64,000 nucleotides of DNA from Saccharomonospora xinjiangensis XJ-54 (lineage in GTDB: Bacteria; Actinomycetota; Actinomycetes; Mycobacteriales; Pseudonocardiaceae): NCBI RefSeq assembly GCF_000258175.1, contig NZ_JH636049.1, forward strand, positions 4,441,482 to 4,505,481. The letters run 5' to 3'. This document shows, piece after piece, positions 1 through 7,668 of this stretch. The first letter of the stretch is position 1; each line of letters starts with the position of its first letter. Both the position numbers and the translations under genes were made by a program. The notes beneath the pieces were generated by a model, which worked only from the letters and a program-made list of their open reading frames with translations, made no database searches and was not told the DNA's origin.

Positions 1-307
1 CTACATCCTCGGCAAGGTGCGGGAAAGCGCTGCCCATGCCTGGCAGCTCGCCCACCTCACCACGGCGGCGCGACTGGCGGACCTGATCGCGACCCTCGTC
101 GAGGCGGCCGGTCCGGACCACCCGAGCCCGGCCACCATCGCGATGTCGCAGGAAGAACTCGCCTCGGCGCTGGGCCTCGTGCGTTCGGCTGTCACGCCGG
201 TGCTCGCGAGGTGGAAGGCGTCGGGACTGGTGCGCATCGCCAGGGGCCGGTTGGAGGTTCTCGACATCGCGGCGCTTGTGTCCAGTTCTGGACAGAACCG
301 CCCGTGA
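1..307 (+). CDS. Crp/Fnr-family transcriptional regulator, C-terminal part
   Basis: Open from the window edge and ending at TGA 305-307; about 101 residues are visible. The segment around SQEELASALGLVRSAV, then a second helix and LVRIARGRLEVLDI, is the winged helix-turn-helix of the Crp/Fnr family (HTH_Crp). The N-terminal cyclic-nucleotide-binding domain expected for the family lies outside the window. The gene ends 54 bp before a nucleotide-cyclase-like gene in the same direction, so the regulator may sense the product of that cyclase; this is inference from context. Family assignment is fairly safe, ligand unknown. Confidence 0.8.
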   Translation, partial: YILGKVRESAAHAWQLAHLTTAARLADLIATLVEAAGPDHPSPATIAMSQEELASALGLVRSAVTPVLARWKASGLVRIARGRLEVLDIAALVSSSGQNRP

Positions 308-361
308 GAGCGCGGCAACCTGATCACTCGTCAGGCCCGTGCACTCGAAGAAGGGACCAGG

Positions 362-1390
362 ATGGACCAGGAACTGCCGCACGACCGTGGCTTCGGTGAC
401 CTCATCGGAATCCTCGCGGTGGACGTCTGGCGTTTCAGCGCCCACAACGACGCCCAGCAGAAGACGATCCTCGATCTGCTGCCCGCGGTGCTGCGGGACT
501 CGGCGACGAAGGCGGGCCTTCGCCAGTTGTGGGACGGGCACGTCTTCCGGGCTTTCCGGGGAGACGGCTATCTCTTCGGTGTGCGACCCGATCTGCTGGG
601 CGCGGTCGTGGACAGGTATTTCGACTCTCTCCAGAACGAGTTGCGCCGCAGGGCTGCCGAGCTGCGCGCGAGCGGGGTGCAACTCCGGTTGCGCGCGAGC
701 CTGCACCTGGGGCCGGTGGAGTCGTTCGACGCGCTCGTCACCGACTCGCCACACGGCAAGACCATGATCGAGGCGGGCCGGATGGTGGACTCCGCGCCGG
801 TCCGGGCACTGCTGGACCACTCCGACGCCGAGGTCACCTTCGTGGCGTCCGTGGTGTCCGGCGCGGTGATGGAACACGTCGTGGAGGCAGGCAAGTGCCT
901 TCGCAAACCGAGTGAGTTCGTGCGGGCGTCGTTGAAGGTGGACGCGAAGGAATACGAGGGAACGGGCTACCTGCGTGTGCCGACGCCGTCGGGCGAGCTG
1001 CTCACCTCCGGCCTGCTGGCGGTTCAACAGCGGGCGGAGTCCGCTGAGCCCGCCGAGCCGAGGGGGTCCGCTCGGAGGACCGGGGGCGAGGCCAGCACGT
1101 CCAACACCTTCGACGGCATCGCCGACACCGCCAATCAGGTCCGTGACGTGCGGGGCGGGTTCGGCAACGGCGCCGTGCGCGGTGTCAGCGGCAGCGTGGT
1201 GGTGACGGGGAACAACAATGTCGCGGGTAACAGGGATGCCATCAATGTCGCGGCGGAACGGGACGCCCACGTGGACCGCTCCACGACAACGCAGGAGTTC
1301 TCCGGGGCGTTCTTGACCCAGGGCGACGGCAACTTCGGGCCGAACAGTGGGCGGCGCACCGCCGACGACACCCGGCCCACGGGACGGTGA
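362..1390 (+). CDS. Class III nucleotide-cyclase-like protein with C-terminal signalling motifs
   Basis: 342 aa; ATG at 362 follows AAGGGACC. Residues about 15-155 look like a class III cyclase catalytic domain: D21 in AVDVWRFSAHND and D68 in FRGDGYLFG match the two metal-binding aspartates, LRASLHLGPVE the central strand, and GKTMIEAGRMVDSAPV the helix that normally reads G-x-x-N-x-A-x-R (here Glu replaces Asn, Arg140 is kept). The substrate (ATP, GTP or a pyrimidine NTP) cannot be told by eye. The tail from about 225 is low-complexity and carries two short motifs: N248-G266 ending QVRDVRGG, and 278-296 with VTGNNNVAGNRDAIN, plus a partial copy at 317-330. The first recurs in the fourth gene of the cassette and the second in the next gene, which starts at the base after this stop. 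It could be a signal generator for the upstream Crp-type regulator or for a defence module. Confidence 0.65.
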   Translation: MDQELPHDRGFGDLIGILAVDVWRFSAHNDAQQKTILDLLPAVLRDSATKAGLRQLWDGHVFRAFRGDGYLFGVRPDLLGAVVDRYFDSLQNELRRRAAELRASGVQLRLRASLHLGPVESFDALVTDSPHGKTMIEAGRMVDSAPVRALLDHSDAEVTFVASVVSGAVMEHVVEAGKCLRKPSEFVRASLKVDAKEYEGTGYLRVPTPSGELLTSGLLAVQQRAESAEPAEPRGSARRTGGEASTSNTFDGIADTANQVRDVRGGFGNGAVRGVSGSVVVTGNNNVAGNRDAINVAAERDAHVDRSTTTQEFSGAFLTQGDGNFGPNSGRRTADDTRPTGR

Positions 1391-3589
1391 ATGGTCGTGG
1401 AACGCCAATTCGAGGATCTCGACGCCTTCGGCATCCTCGCCGACGCCGAGAACCACGCAGAGAATCACGCCGACACTCGCGCCTGGAACCTCGCCGATCC
1501 TCTCACCGTGCCCGCGCAGGACACCGCCACGCTCGGGCAGCATGACGATCCCGCTCAGCTCGCGTCTTCGGTGAGCGTCACCGGTGACGGCAACCAGGCT
1601 GCGGGCCGGGATGTCATCAACCGGACGCAGCACATCGAGTCGCTCTACCTGCTCCTGGGCTCGGGCGAGCCGGAGGAGACCGCGCGGGTACGGCAACGCG
1701 GTGGGCGGGGGCTTCAGGACCCGGAGGCGTTGAGGCGGCTCGCGCAGCAGTACGTGGCGCCGCCGGGACTTCTGGGAGACGAGCCCGGCACCGCGCTGCG
1801 CACGCTCGACGAGCGCAATGTCCTATTCCTGACGGCGGAGGAGCGCAGCGCAGGGCAGTTCGCGGCCGGGTTGCGGCTGGGCTACGAACTGCGCGAGAAG
1901 TACCCGGATCTCGCCGTGCGCGAGGAACTCCTCGATCCCGATTTCCGGTTGAGCGAGCATGAGCTGCTCGGCAAGCGGGGACAGGCCGCGCTCGTGCTGG
2001 ATCTCCGTGAGGCGGGTGACAAGGAGGTCGGAGGGCTTCGCCGAGGTCTGGTGGAGTTCGCGCGGGTACTCGACGAGCGCAGGAGTTTCCTGATCCTGCT
2101 GGTGCCGCGCAACCAGGTTCGCGAATTCGACGAGATCCTGCCGGGCCGGGTGCACCACCTCGGCAGGCCGCCGTCGGTGGAGGTCTTCGCCCGCTACCTC
2201 GACGGCGCCGACGCGCACGCGCTGGTGCAGGAGACCGGCTGCGCCGAGCAGTTCGAACGCCTGTGGCCGCCCAGGGTGAAGGAGGTCGCGGACGCAATCA
2301 CGGAGCGCATCCGCGAGGGGGAAAGCCCTGCCGAGGCGCTGCGCACCGTCCTCGACAGACAGCGGCACGGTTCGGCTCCGGCGCTGCGCAAGGAGATCCG
2401 CAAACGACAGGAAAGCGGCGACGCCGAATGGCTCGCCCTGCTCGTGGCCTCGGCCGTGCTCGAACACGCCGAACCGCAGCATGTCGTCGCGGCGGCCGAT
2501 CAGCTCCTGGCCGCCAACGGGGTGGCCGCCGCGAACGAGGTTCCGTTGCTGCGCCCGAGCCCGTACGCCCGGTTGCACGACTTCTCCTACGACCATTTCG
2601 ATCCGGCGAGCAGGACGTTTCGGCCCCGTGGTTTCGCCACCGAGGTGGTGCGGCATCTGTGGCGGGAACATCCGGAACTTCGCGGATCGCTGCTCGACTG
2701 GCTGGCGAGCCTGCCCTGGGAGATCCGCGGTCTCGGGCAGGCGGAACTGGAGCGGATCGCCGACCGTTCCGCCGACCTCGCCGTCGAGGCAGGACCCCGG
2801 GTGGCGGTCGGGCTCGCGCAGCGGTGGGCGACAACCCAGGCGGGGAAGGCGTCCAAAGGGCAGCAGACCTCTACCCGGCTGCCGGACCGCCGTCGCCGGT
2901 CGATCGCCGTGCGGCTGCTGACCGCGACCGCGACGGACTCGACGCTCGGCAGGGACATCCGGCAGGCACTCTGGGAATGGTCGAGGAGATCCGACGCCGA
3001 TCTGCAACTGCTGACGGCCGAGGTGTGCGCGGGAATCGGCCGGTTCTTCCCGCGCGTCGCGCTCACCCGGCTCAAGCACCTCGCCGGTGCGCAGGACGAG
3101 CACGTGCGGGCCTCCGTTCGTGCCGCGCTGGGACAGCTCGAAGACCAGCTCGGTGTCTCGGCCTTCTTCGGCTATCTGACGGAGTGGTTCGACAACGCCT
3201 CCCCACCACGGCTGCGGTTCGTGGCCGAGGTGACGGCCGAGCTGCTACCGGGCCGGGCACACCACATCGACGCCGACACGGCCACCGCGTTCTGGGGCAG
3301 GGCCCTCGACGTCATGCCACCCGAGGATCTGCGGACGGCGGTCGAGGGCTGGCTGCGCGCGGCGGCCGTCGCCCCACCGGGAAAGCAGGAGGACATCGTG
3401 GAGTCACTCGTGCGCGCGGCCGGAGGCAGCTCGCTGCGCATCGCCCAGGTCCAGTACGCCAGCAGGATCGATCGGCCACCGCTGGATCTGCGCTCGCTCG
3501 ACCCTGAGCCGCTGGCCGAGGTCGTGCACCAGCTGTGGACGCGGCTGGACGAGGTCGATCCCGTGTGGGGGCGGGAGGACGACCGATGA
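1391..3589 (+). CDS. Inactive-STAND-like conflict-system protein
   Basis: 732 aa; ATG immediately follows the TGA of the cyclase gene. Residues 60-75 carry SVSVTGDGNQAAGRDVIN, nearly the same motif as in the cyclase tail. From about residue 140 the pattern NVLFLTAEERSAGQFAAG followed by a helix and ALVLDLREAGD (199-210) resembles the Walker A and B regions of STAND NTPases, but the GKT/GRT of Walker A is absent, as in the inactive STAND (iSTAND) group known from actinobacterial conflict systems. The remaining 450 residues are mostly helical, with repeats resembling armadillo/HEAT units; no enzyme motif is recognised. No membrane segments are seen. It is probably an adaptor or scaffold in a multi-gene signalling cassette; effector activity is not demonstrated. 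Confidence 0.55.
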   Translation: MVVERQFEDLDAFGILADAENHAENHADTRAWNLADPLTVPAQDTATLGQHDDPAQLASSVSVTGDGNQAAGRDVINRTQHIESLYLLLGSGEPEETARVRQRGGRGLQDPEALRRLAQQYVAPPGLLGDEPGTALRTLDERNVLFLTAEERSAGQFAAGLRLGYELREKYPDLAVREELLDPDFRLSEHELLGKRGQAALVLDLREAGDKEVGGLRRGLVEFARVLDERRSFLILLVPRNQVREFDEILPGRVHHLGRPPSVEVFARYLDGADAHALVQETGCAEQFERLWPPRVKEVADAITERIREGESPAEALRTVLDRQRHGSAPALRKEIRKRQESGDAEWLALLVASAVLEHAEPQHVVAAADQLLAANGVAAANEVPLLRPSPYARLHDFSYDHFDPASRTFRPRGFATEVVRHLWREHPELRGSLLDWLASLPWEIRGLGQAELERIADRSADLAVEAGPRVAVGLAQRWATTQAGKASKGQQTSTRLPDRRRRSIAVRLLTATATDSTLGRDIRQALWEWSRRSDADLQLLTAEVCAGIGRFFPRVALTRLKHLAGAQDEHVRASVRAALGQLEDQLGVSAFFGYLTEWFDNASPPRLRFVAEVTAELLPGRAHHIDADTATAFWGRALDVMPPEDLRTAVEGWLRAAAVAPPGKQEDIVESLVRAAGGSSLRIAQVQYASRIDRPPLDLRSLDPEPLAEVVHQLWTRLDEVDPVWGREDDR

Positions 3590-4377
3590 CGGTGACCGCG
3601 TGGTGGCGGCAGTTCCGAGCGAGGGAGGGCAACGGCATGCCGCAGACCAACGGACACGCCTGGCAGGGGTGGGCGCCCATGGCCCACGCCTCGGCCACGC
3701 TGACTCTGCCGAGTACGGACGCCCACCTCTGTTTCACCGCCGCCGTCACAGTCCAAGCGCGCTGGCGTGGAAGCGAACCCGCCCCGGAGACCCTCATCGA
3801 CATCGCGCGGGAGGGCATCACCCGGCGAGCGGAGACGGTGAGCAGGCAGCGCAGCCTGACGGAGTCGCAGCGGGTGCATGCCGAGCTGAACACCGTCCTG
3901 CTGGACTGGGGCCAGGTGGGCAGCACGCCGGTGGAGTCCCGGGGGCACTGCACGTCGGTCCAGGCCGACCCGCACCTGGTCGAGGCGGTGGCGGGGCGGG
4001 AGCAGGCCGCCGCGCGCGAGCAGGCGGCGTCCTGGCGCGTGACCGAACGCGTCCGCCACACCGATCAGCTGTGCGGGCTGCTGCTCGACCCGCTGCGCGC
4101 GACCGCGACGTGGTTTCTCGACAATCCGGACAAGCCCGGCGACCTGGTGGGAGTGGCCCGGCAGTTCCAACAGCTGCGGGGGCTGCTGGAGGCGGAGAAG
4201 CGCGAGGAGACGGTGGGGGGTCTCCTCGACGAATTCCTGGTCGGCTCCGACCCGGCGGTCCGGGTGTGGTTGGCCGGGGTCGCGCGAAAGGTGTTCGAGC
4301 AGTACGGCAGGCAGGACCTGGCGGCACGCCTCGGCAACGTCGAGGAACTGCGCGCGGACGACCGAACCGACTCGTGA
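3586..4377 (+). CDS. Uncharacterised helical protein of the cyclase/iSTAND cassette
   Basis: 263 aa from ATG 3586, which overlaps the upstream stop (ATGA); a longer in-frame start at 3535 is unlikely. The order beta strand (HLCFTAAVTVQARW), helix with an LxxLN-like segment, short strands, then a long charged helix (residues about 125-155) recalls the layout of SPFH/band-7 domains, but similarity is weak and no signature is present. The conserved-looking LLLDPLRATATWFL segment follows. No signal peptide or membrane anchor is seen. Tight coupling to the iSTAND-like gene indicates a shared function. The family is not recognised. Confidence 0.5.
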   Translation: MTVTAWWRQFRAREGNGMPQTNGHAWQGWAPMAHASATLTLPSTDAHLCFTAAVTVQARWRGSEPAPETLIDIAREGITRRAETVSRQRSLTESQRVHAELNTVLLDWGQVGSTPVESRGHCTSVQADPHLVEAVAGREQAAAREQAASWRVTERVRHTDQLCGLLLDPLRATATWFLDNPDKPGDLVGVARQFQQLRGLLEAEKREETVGGLLDEFLVGSDPAVRVWLAGVARKVFEQYGRQDLAARLGNVEELRADDRTDS

Positions 4378-4391
4378 GGAAAGAGGCTGGA

Positions 4392-4778
4392 ATGGACCCG
4401 GTATGGGAGGCGGTGGCGACCGCCCTGGCGGGAAAGGCCGGAGAGGCGCTGGCCGAGGGTGGCCGCAGCGCGTGGGACGCGCTCGTGGCTCTCGTGCGCA
4501 CACGACTCGGCCACGACACGGCGAACGCGGACGGCACACCCGGCGACGGCACCACGGTGGAGTCCCTTGCCCGTGACCTCGCCGATGCCGAACGGGACGA
4601 CCCTGACTTCGGCAGGCGACTGCGAGCCCTGTGGAAGCAGGTCGGTGACGTCGAGGCCCGCTCCGAGGGGACGGTCAACCAGGTGTCGGGCGTGGTGTTC
4701 GGACCATTGGTGCAGGCAAGGGACATCCGGGGCGGGGCGCGGGTGACCATGCCATCGGAGCGGCGCACGAACGAATAG
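4392..4778 (+). CDS. Small protein with RHIM-like C-terminal motif
   Basis: 128 aa; ATG 4392 follows AAGAGG, 14 bp after the previous stop. Residues 1-40 form an Ala-rich amphipathic helix pair (AVATALAGKAGEALAEGG, then WDALVALVRTRL) common in actinobacterial proteins that carry signalling motifs at the other end. Residues 96-115 read NQVSGVVFGPLVQARDIRGG, which resembles the RHIM-like bacterial amyloid signalling sequences (core V-Q-x-x-x-I-x-G). The cyclase of the same cassette has a related segment, N248-G266. A homotypic-assembly role is therefore plausible. It is the last gene before a strong terminator hairpin. Confidence 0.55.
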   Translation: MDPVWEAVATALAGKAGEALAEGGRSAWDALVALVRTRLGHDTANADGTPGDGTTVESLARDLADAERDDPDFGRRLRALWKQVGDVEARSEGTVNQVSGVVFGPLVQARDIRGGARVTMPSERRTNE

Positions 4779-4824
4779 TGCGCCACTGGCGGGGCTGGTC
4801 GCTCGCTCAAGGGCCCCGCCACGC

Positions 4825-4872
4825 GGCGGATCGCCGTCCCTGGCGATGGGGGAGGTGGGACGGCGATCCGCC
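4825..4872. terminator. Long perfect hairpin, probable bidirectional terminator
   Basis: GGCGGATCGCCGTCCC at 4825-4840 pairs perfectly with 4857-4872 around a 16-nt loop. It lies between the convergent ends of the cyclase/iSTAND cassette (stop 4778) and the proline dehydrogenase gene (stop 4895). There is no T-tract, as is usual in high-GC actinobacteria. Confidence 0.75.
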
Positions 4873-4894
4873 TGTCGGGGCAGGCCGGTCTCGC

Positions 4895-5851
4895 CTACGT
4901 CCGCGACACGAGCGAACGCAGGAAGAACGCCAGGTTGGCGGGGCGTTCGGCGAGACGGCGCATGAAGTAGCCGTACCACTCGTCGCCGTAGGGGAGGTAG
5001 ACCCGAACCCGCCGCCGCTCGCCTGCGAGGCGGAGTTGCTCGGCGTCGCGGATGCCGTAGAGCATCTGCAACTCGAACTCGTCGGCGCGGCGGCCGGTGG
5101 CGTCGGCGAGGTGCAGCGCCGCCGCGATCATGGCCGGGTCGTGTGAGGCCACCATGGGGTATCCCTGCCCGCTCATCAGGATGCGCAGGCACCGCACGTA
5201 CGCTGTGTCGATCTCCGGCTTGCGCTGGTAGGCCACCGAGGCGGGTTCCTGGTAGGCGCCCTTGCACAACCTGATCCGCGAGCCCGGCCCCGACAACTCC
5301 TTACAGTCCGCCTCTGTGCGGCGCAGGTACGCCTGGAGCACGGTGCCGAGGGAGGGGAAGTCCTCGCGAAGGGCCCGCACGATCGACAGGGTGGAATCGG
5401 TGGTGGTGTGGTCCTCGGCGTCCACGGTCACCAGAACCCCGGCCTCGTCGGCCGCGGCACAGATCTTGTGGGCGTTGTCGAGCGCGATCGCCTCGCCGTC
5501 CCTGGCGAGCCGCTGCCCGAGGGCGGACAGCTTCAGCGAGACCTCGATGGTGCCTGCCCCGGTGCCGTCCTCGGTGAACGGGGCCAGCGCCGAGAGCAGA
5601 GCGAGATAGTGCGACACCGTGGCGTTCGCGTCCGCGACGTCGGTGGTGTCCTCGCCGAGGTAGTCGATGGTGACGCTCCGGCCCGAGTCCAGAACGGACC
5701 GGGTCACGGCGATCGCCTGCGGTTCCGTCTCACCCGCGACGAACCGGTCCACCACCCGCCTCGTGACGGGCACGCCGGTGATGGTGCGCCGGAGGCGCGG
5801 CGAGCGCGCTGCGGCGAGCAGCGCCCGCCGCAGCAGCGGGGACGGTGCCAT
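4895..5851 (-). CDS. pruB: Proline dehydrogenase (monofunctional, FAD)
   Basis: 318 aa. Oxidises L-proline to pyrroline-5-carboxylate, passing electrons through FAD to the quinone pool. The PRODH TIM-barrel motifs are visible: VTIDYLGE, TIEVSLKLSALG, LVTVDAEDHTTTD, VLQAYLRRTE, RIRLCKGAYQEP and a C-terminal VRVYLPYGDEWYGYFMRRL with the substrate-binding Arg pair. Length is normal for the short monofunctional class. Its ATG (5851-5849) overlaps the stop of the P5C dehydrogenase gene by one base (TGATG), so the two are co-translated. The symbol follows mycobacterial usage (pruB). Confidence 0.93.
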   Translation of the reverse strand: MAPSPLLRRALLAAARSPRLRRTITGVPVTRRVVDRFVAGETEPQAIAVTRSVLDSGRSVTIDYLGEDTTDVADANATVSHYLALLSALAPFTEDGTGAGTIEVSLKLSALGQRLARDGEAIALDNAHKICAAADEAGVLVTVDAEDHTTTDSTLSIVRALREDFPSLGTVLQAYLRRTEADCKELSGPGSRIRLCKGAYQEPASVAYQRKPEIDTAYVRCLRILMSGQGYPMVASHDPAMIAAALHLADATGRRADEFELQMLYGIRDAEQLRLAGERRRVRVYLPYGDEWYGYFMRRLAERPANLAFFLRSLVSRT

Positions 5852-7509
5852 CACTTCACCCCCGGCGCGGTGTCGGGGTCCTGGTGTGGGTACCGGTGGT
5901 CGGTCGGCGGCACGAAGGTCTCCTTGATCGTGCGCGTCGAGGTCCAGCGCAGCAGGTTCTGCGCGGAACCGGCCTTGTCGTTGGTGCCGGACGCGCGGCC
6001 CCCGCCGAAGGGCTGCTGACCCACCACGGCGCCGGTCGGCTTGTCGTTGATGTAGAAGTTGCCCGCCGTGAAGCGCAGCGCCCGCGTGGCCTCGGCGATC
6101 GCGGCGCGGTCGTCGGCGATCACGGAACCGGTGAGGCCGTAGGCAGAGCCCTGATCGACCAGGTCGAGCACCTGCTCGAACGACCCGGCCGCCGAGTCGT
6201 CGTAGACGTGCACGGCGAGGATGGGGCCGAAGTACTCGGTGCGGAACACCTCGTCGGTGGGGTCGTCGCCGAGCAGGATCGTCGGCTCGACGAAGTAACC
6301 GACGCTGTCGTCGGCCCGGCCGCCTGCCGCCACCGTGAGGCTCGGCGTCGCCTTGGCCCTGGCGATCGCCTCGGCGTTGCGGTCGAAGGAACGGCGGTCG
6401 ATGACGGCGCCGCCGAAGTGGGAGAAGTCCGTGACGTCGCCGTAGGACAGGCTGGACGCCTTCTCGACGAGGTCGTCGCCCATCCTCGCCCACACCGAGG
6501 CGGGAATGAAGGCCCGCGACGCCGCCGAGCACTTCTGTCCCTGGTAGTCGAACGCTCCGCGCAGCAGCGCGGTGGTCAGCACCTCAGGATCGGCGGAGCT
6601 GTGGGCGAGGACGAAGTCCTTGCCGCCCGTCTCGCCGACGAGGCGAGGATAGGTGCGGTAGCGGGCGATGTTCGTGCCGACCTCACGCCACAGGTGCTGG
6701 AACGTGGCCGTGGAGCCGGTGAAGTGGATACCGGCCAGCCTGGGGTCGGTCAGGACGACGTCGGAGATCGCGGGGCCAGGCCCGTTGACGAGGTTGATCA
6801 CGCCGGGCGGCAGACCGGCCGCTTCCAGCAGCTTCATCGTCCAGTAGGCGGCGACGGCCTGGGTGGGCGCGGGCTTCCACACCACCGTGTTGCCCATCAG
6901 CGCGGGAGCCGTCGGCAGGTTGCCCGCGATGGCGGTGAAGTTGAACGGTGTGACGGCGTAGACGAACCCTTCGAGCGGGCGGTGGTCGAGCTTGTTCCAC
7001 GTGCCGGGGGAGGAGATCGGCTGCTCGGCGATGATCTGCCTGGCGAAGTGGACGTTGAAGCGCCAGAAGTCCACCAGTTCGCAGGGCGCGTCGATCTCGG
7101 CCTGGTAAGCGGTCTTCGACTGACCGAGCATCGTCGCGGCGGCCAGCGTCTCCCGCCACGGTCCCGACAGCAGGTCGGCCGCGCGCAGGAACACCGAGGC
7201 CCTGTCGTCGAACGACGCCTCGCGCCACCCCGGCGCCGCGGCGGTGGCTGCCTCGACGGCGTCCCGCGCGTCCTGCGTCGTGGCCTCGGTGAACGTGCCG
7301 AGCACGGCGGCGTGCCGGTGTGGCTGCACCACATCGACCTGCGCGCCGGTGCCCCGGCGGTGCGCCCCGCCGATGACGTGGTGGATCTCGGTCGGTGCCG
7401 AAGCGAGTTCGGCGAGCTTCGCCCGCAGCCGGGCCCGTTCGGCACTGCCCGGCGCGAACGACCCCACCGGCTCGTTGACCGGAGGCGGAGTGTGCGTGAC
7501 GGCGTCCAT
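5851..7509 (-). CDS. pruA: L-glutamate gamma-semialdehyde (P5C) dehydrogenase
   Basis: 552 aa from ATG 7509, preceded by GAGGAG; an upstream in-frame extension to 7959 runs antisense into the regulator and is discarded. NAD-dependent oxidation of pyrroline-5-carboxylate/glutamate semialdehyde to glutamate, second step of proline catabolism. Aldehyde dehydrogenase hallmarks are present: AVTPFNFTAIAGNLP, GIHFTGSTATF, LVGETGGKDF (catalytic Glu), FDYQGQKCSAASR (catalytic Cys) and EYFGPILAVHVYDD. Family length is typical. First gene of the pruA-pruB operon, divergent from a PucR-type regulator. Confidence 0.95.
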   Translation of the reverse strand: MDAVTHTPPPVNEPVGSFAPGSAERARLRAKLAELASAPTEIHHVIGGAHRRGTGAQVDVVQPHRHAAVLGTFTEATTQDARDAVEAATAAAPGWREASFDDRASVFLRAADLLSGPWRETLAAATMLGQSKTAYQAEIDAPCELVDFWRFNVHFARQIIAEQPISSPGTWNKLDHRPLEGFVYAVTPFNFTAIAGNLPTAPALMGNTVVWKPAPTQAVAAYWTMKLLEAAGLPPGVINLVNGPGPAISDVVLTDPRLAGIHFTGSTATFQHLWREVGTNIARYRTYPRLVGETGGKDFVLAHSSADPEVLTTALLRGAFDYQGQKCSAASRAFIPASVWARMGDDLVEKASSLSYGDVTDFSHFGGAVIDRRSFDRNAEAIARAKATPSLTVAAGGRADDSVGYFVEPTILLGDDPTDEVFRTEYFGPILAVHVYDDSAAGSFEQVLDLVDQGSAYGLTGSVIADDRAAIAEATRALRFTAGNFYINDKPTGAVVGQQPFGGGRASGTNDKAGSAQNLLRWTSTRTIKETFVPPTDHRYPHQDPDTAPGVK

Positions 7510-7598
7510 GAAAAGCTCCTCGAATGCGGTCTCGGCGGCAGGCGCCGCCCGTGGATGAAGCGCAGTCAAACACCGCCGCAGTGAGCGACGACTCAGCC

Positions 7599-7641
7599 GA
7601 TCGAACAAAAATCCCCGACTCTTCTTGTATGATCGGACAAT
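7599..7641. promoter_or_regulatory. Candidate operator: direct repeats GATCGRACAA in the pruA/regulator intergenic region
   Basis: GATCGAACAA (7599-7608) and GATCGGACAA (7632-7641) start exactly 33 bp apart, about three helical turns. The second copy is also half of an imperfect palindrome TTGT-N2-GATC-N2-ACAA (7626-7641), and TATGAT at 7629-7634 could serve as a -10 for the regulator gene. Lying between two divergent genes, it is a plausible binding site for the adjacent PucR-type protein; this is inference. Confidence 0.45.
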
Positions 7642-7668
7642 GCTCCCCGGGTTCCGGCAGGTACGGCC

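Noticed and set aside
1823..3103. 426-aa minus-strand frame and a 414-aa plus-strand frame across the iSTAND-like gene
   Set aside because: Composition is Arg/Pro/Gly-rich shadow coding; the chosen frame is coupled to its neighbours and has a coherent helical protein.
5845..7584. 579-aa open frame on the plus strand
   Set aside because: Antisense to the pruA gene, whose family motifs are unambiguous; a high-GC shadow frame.
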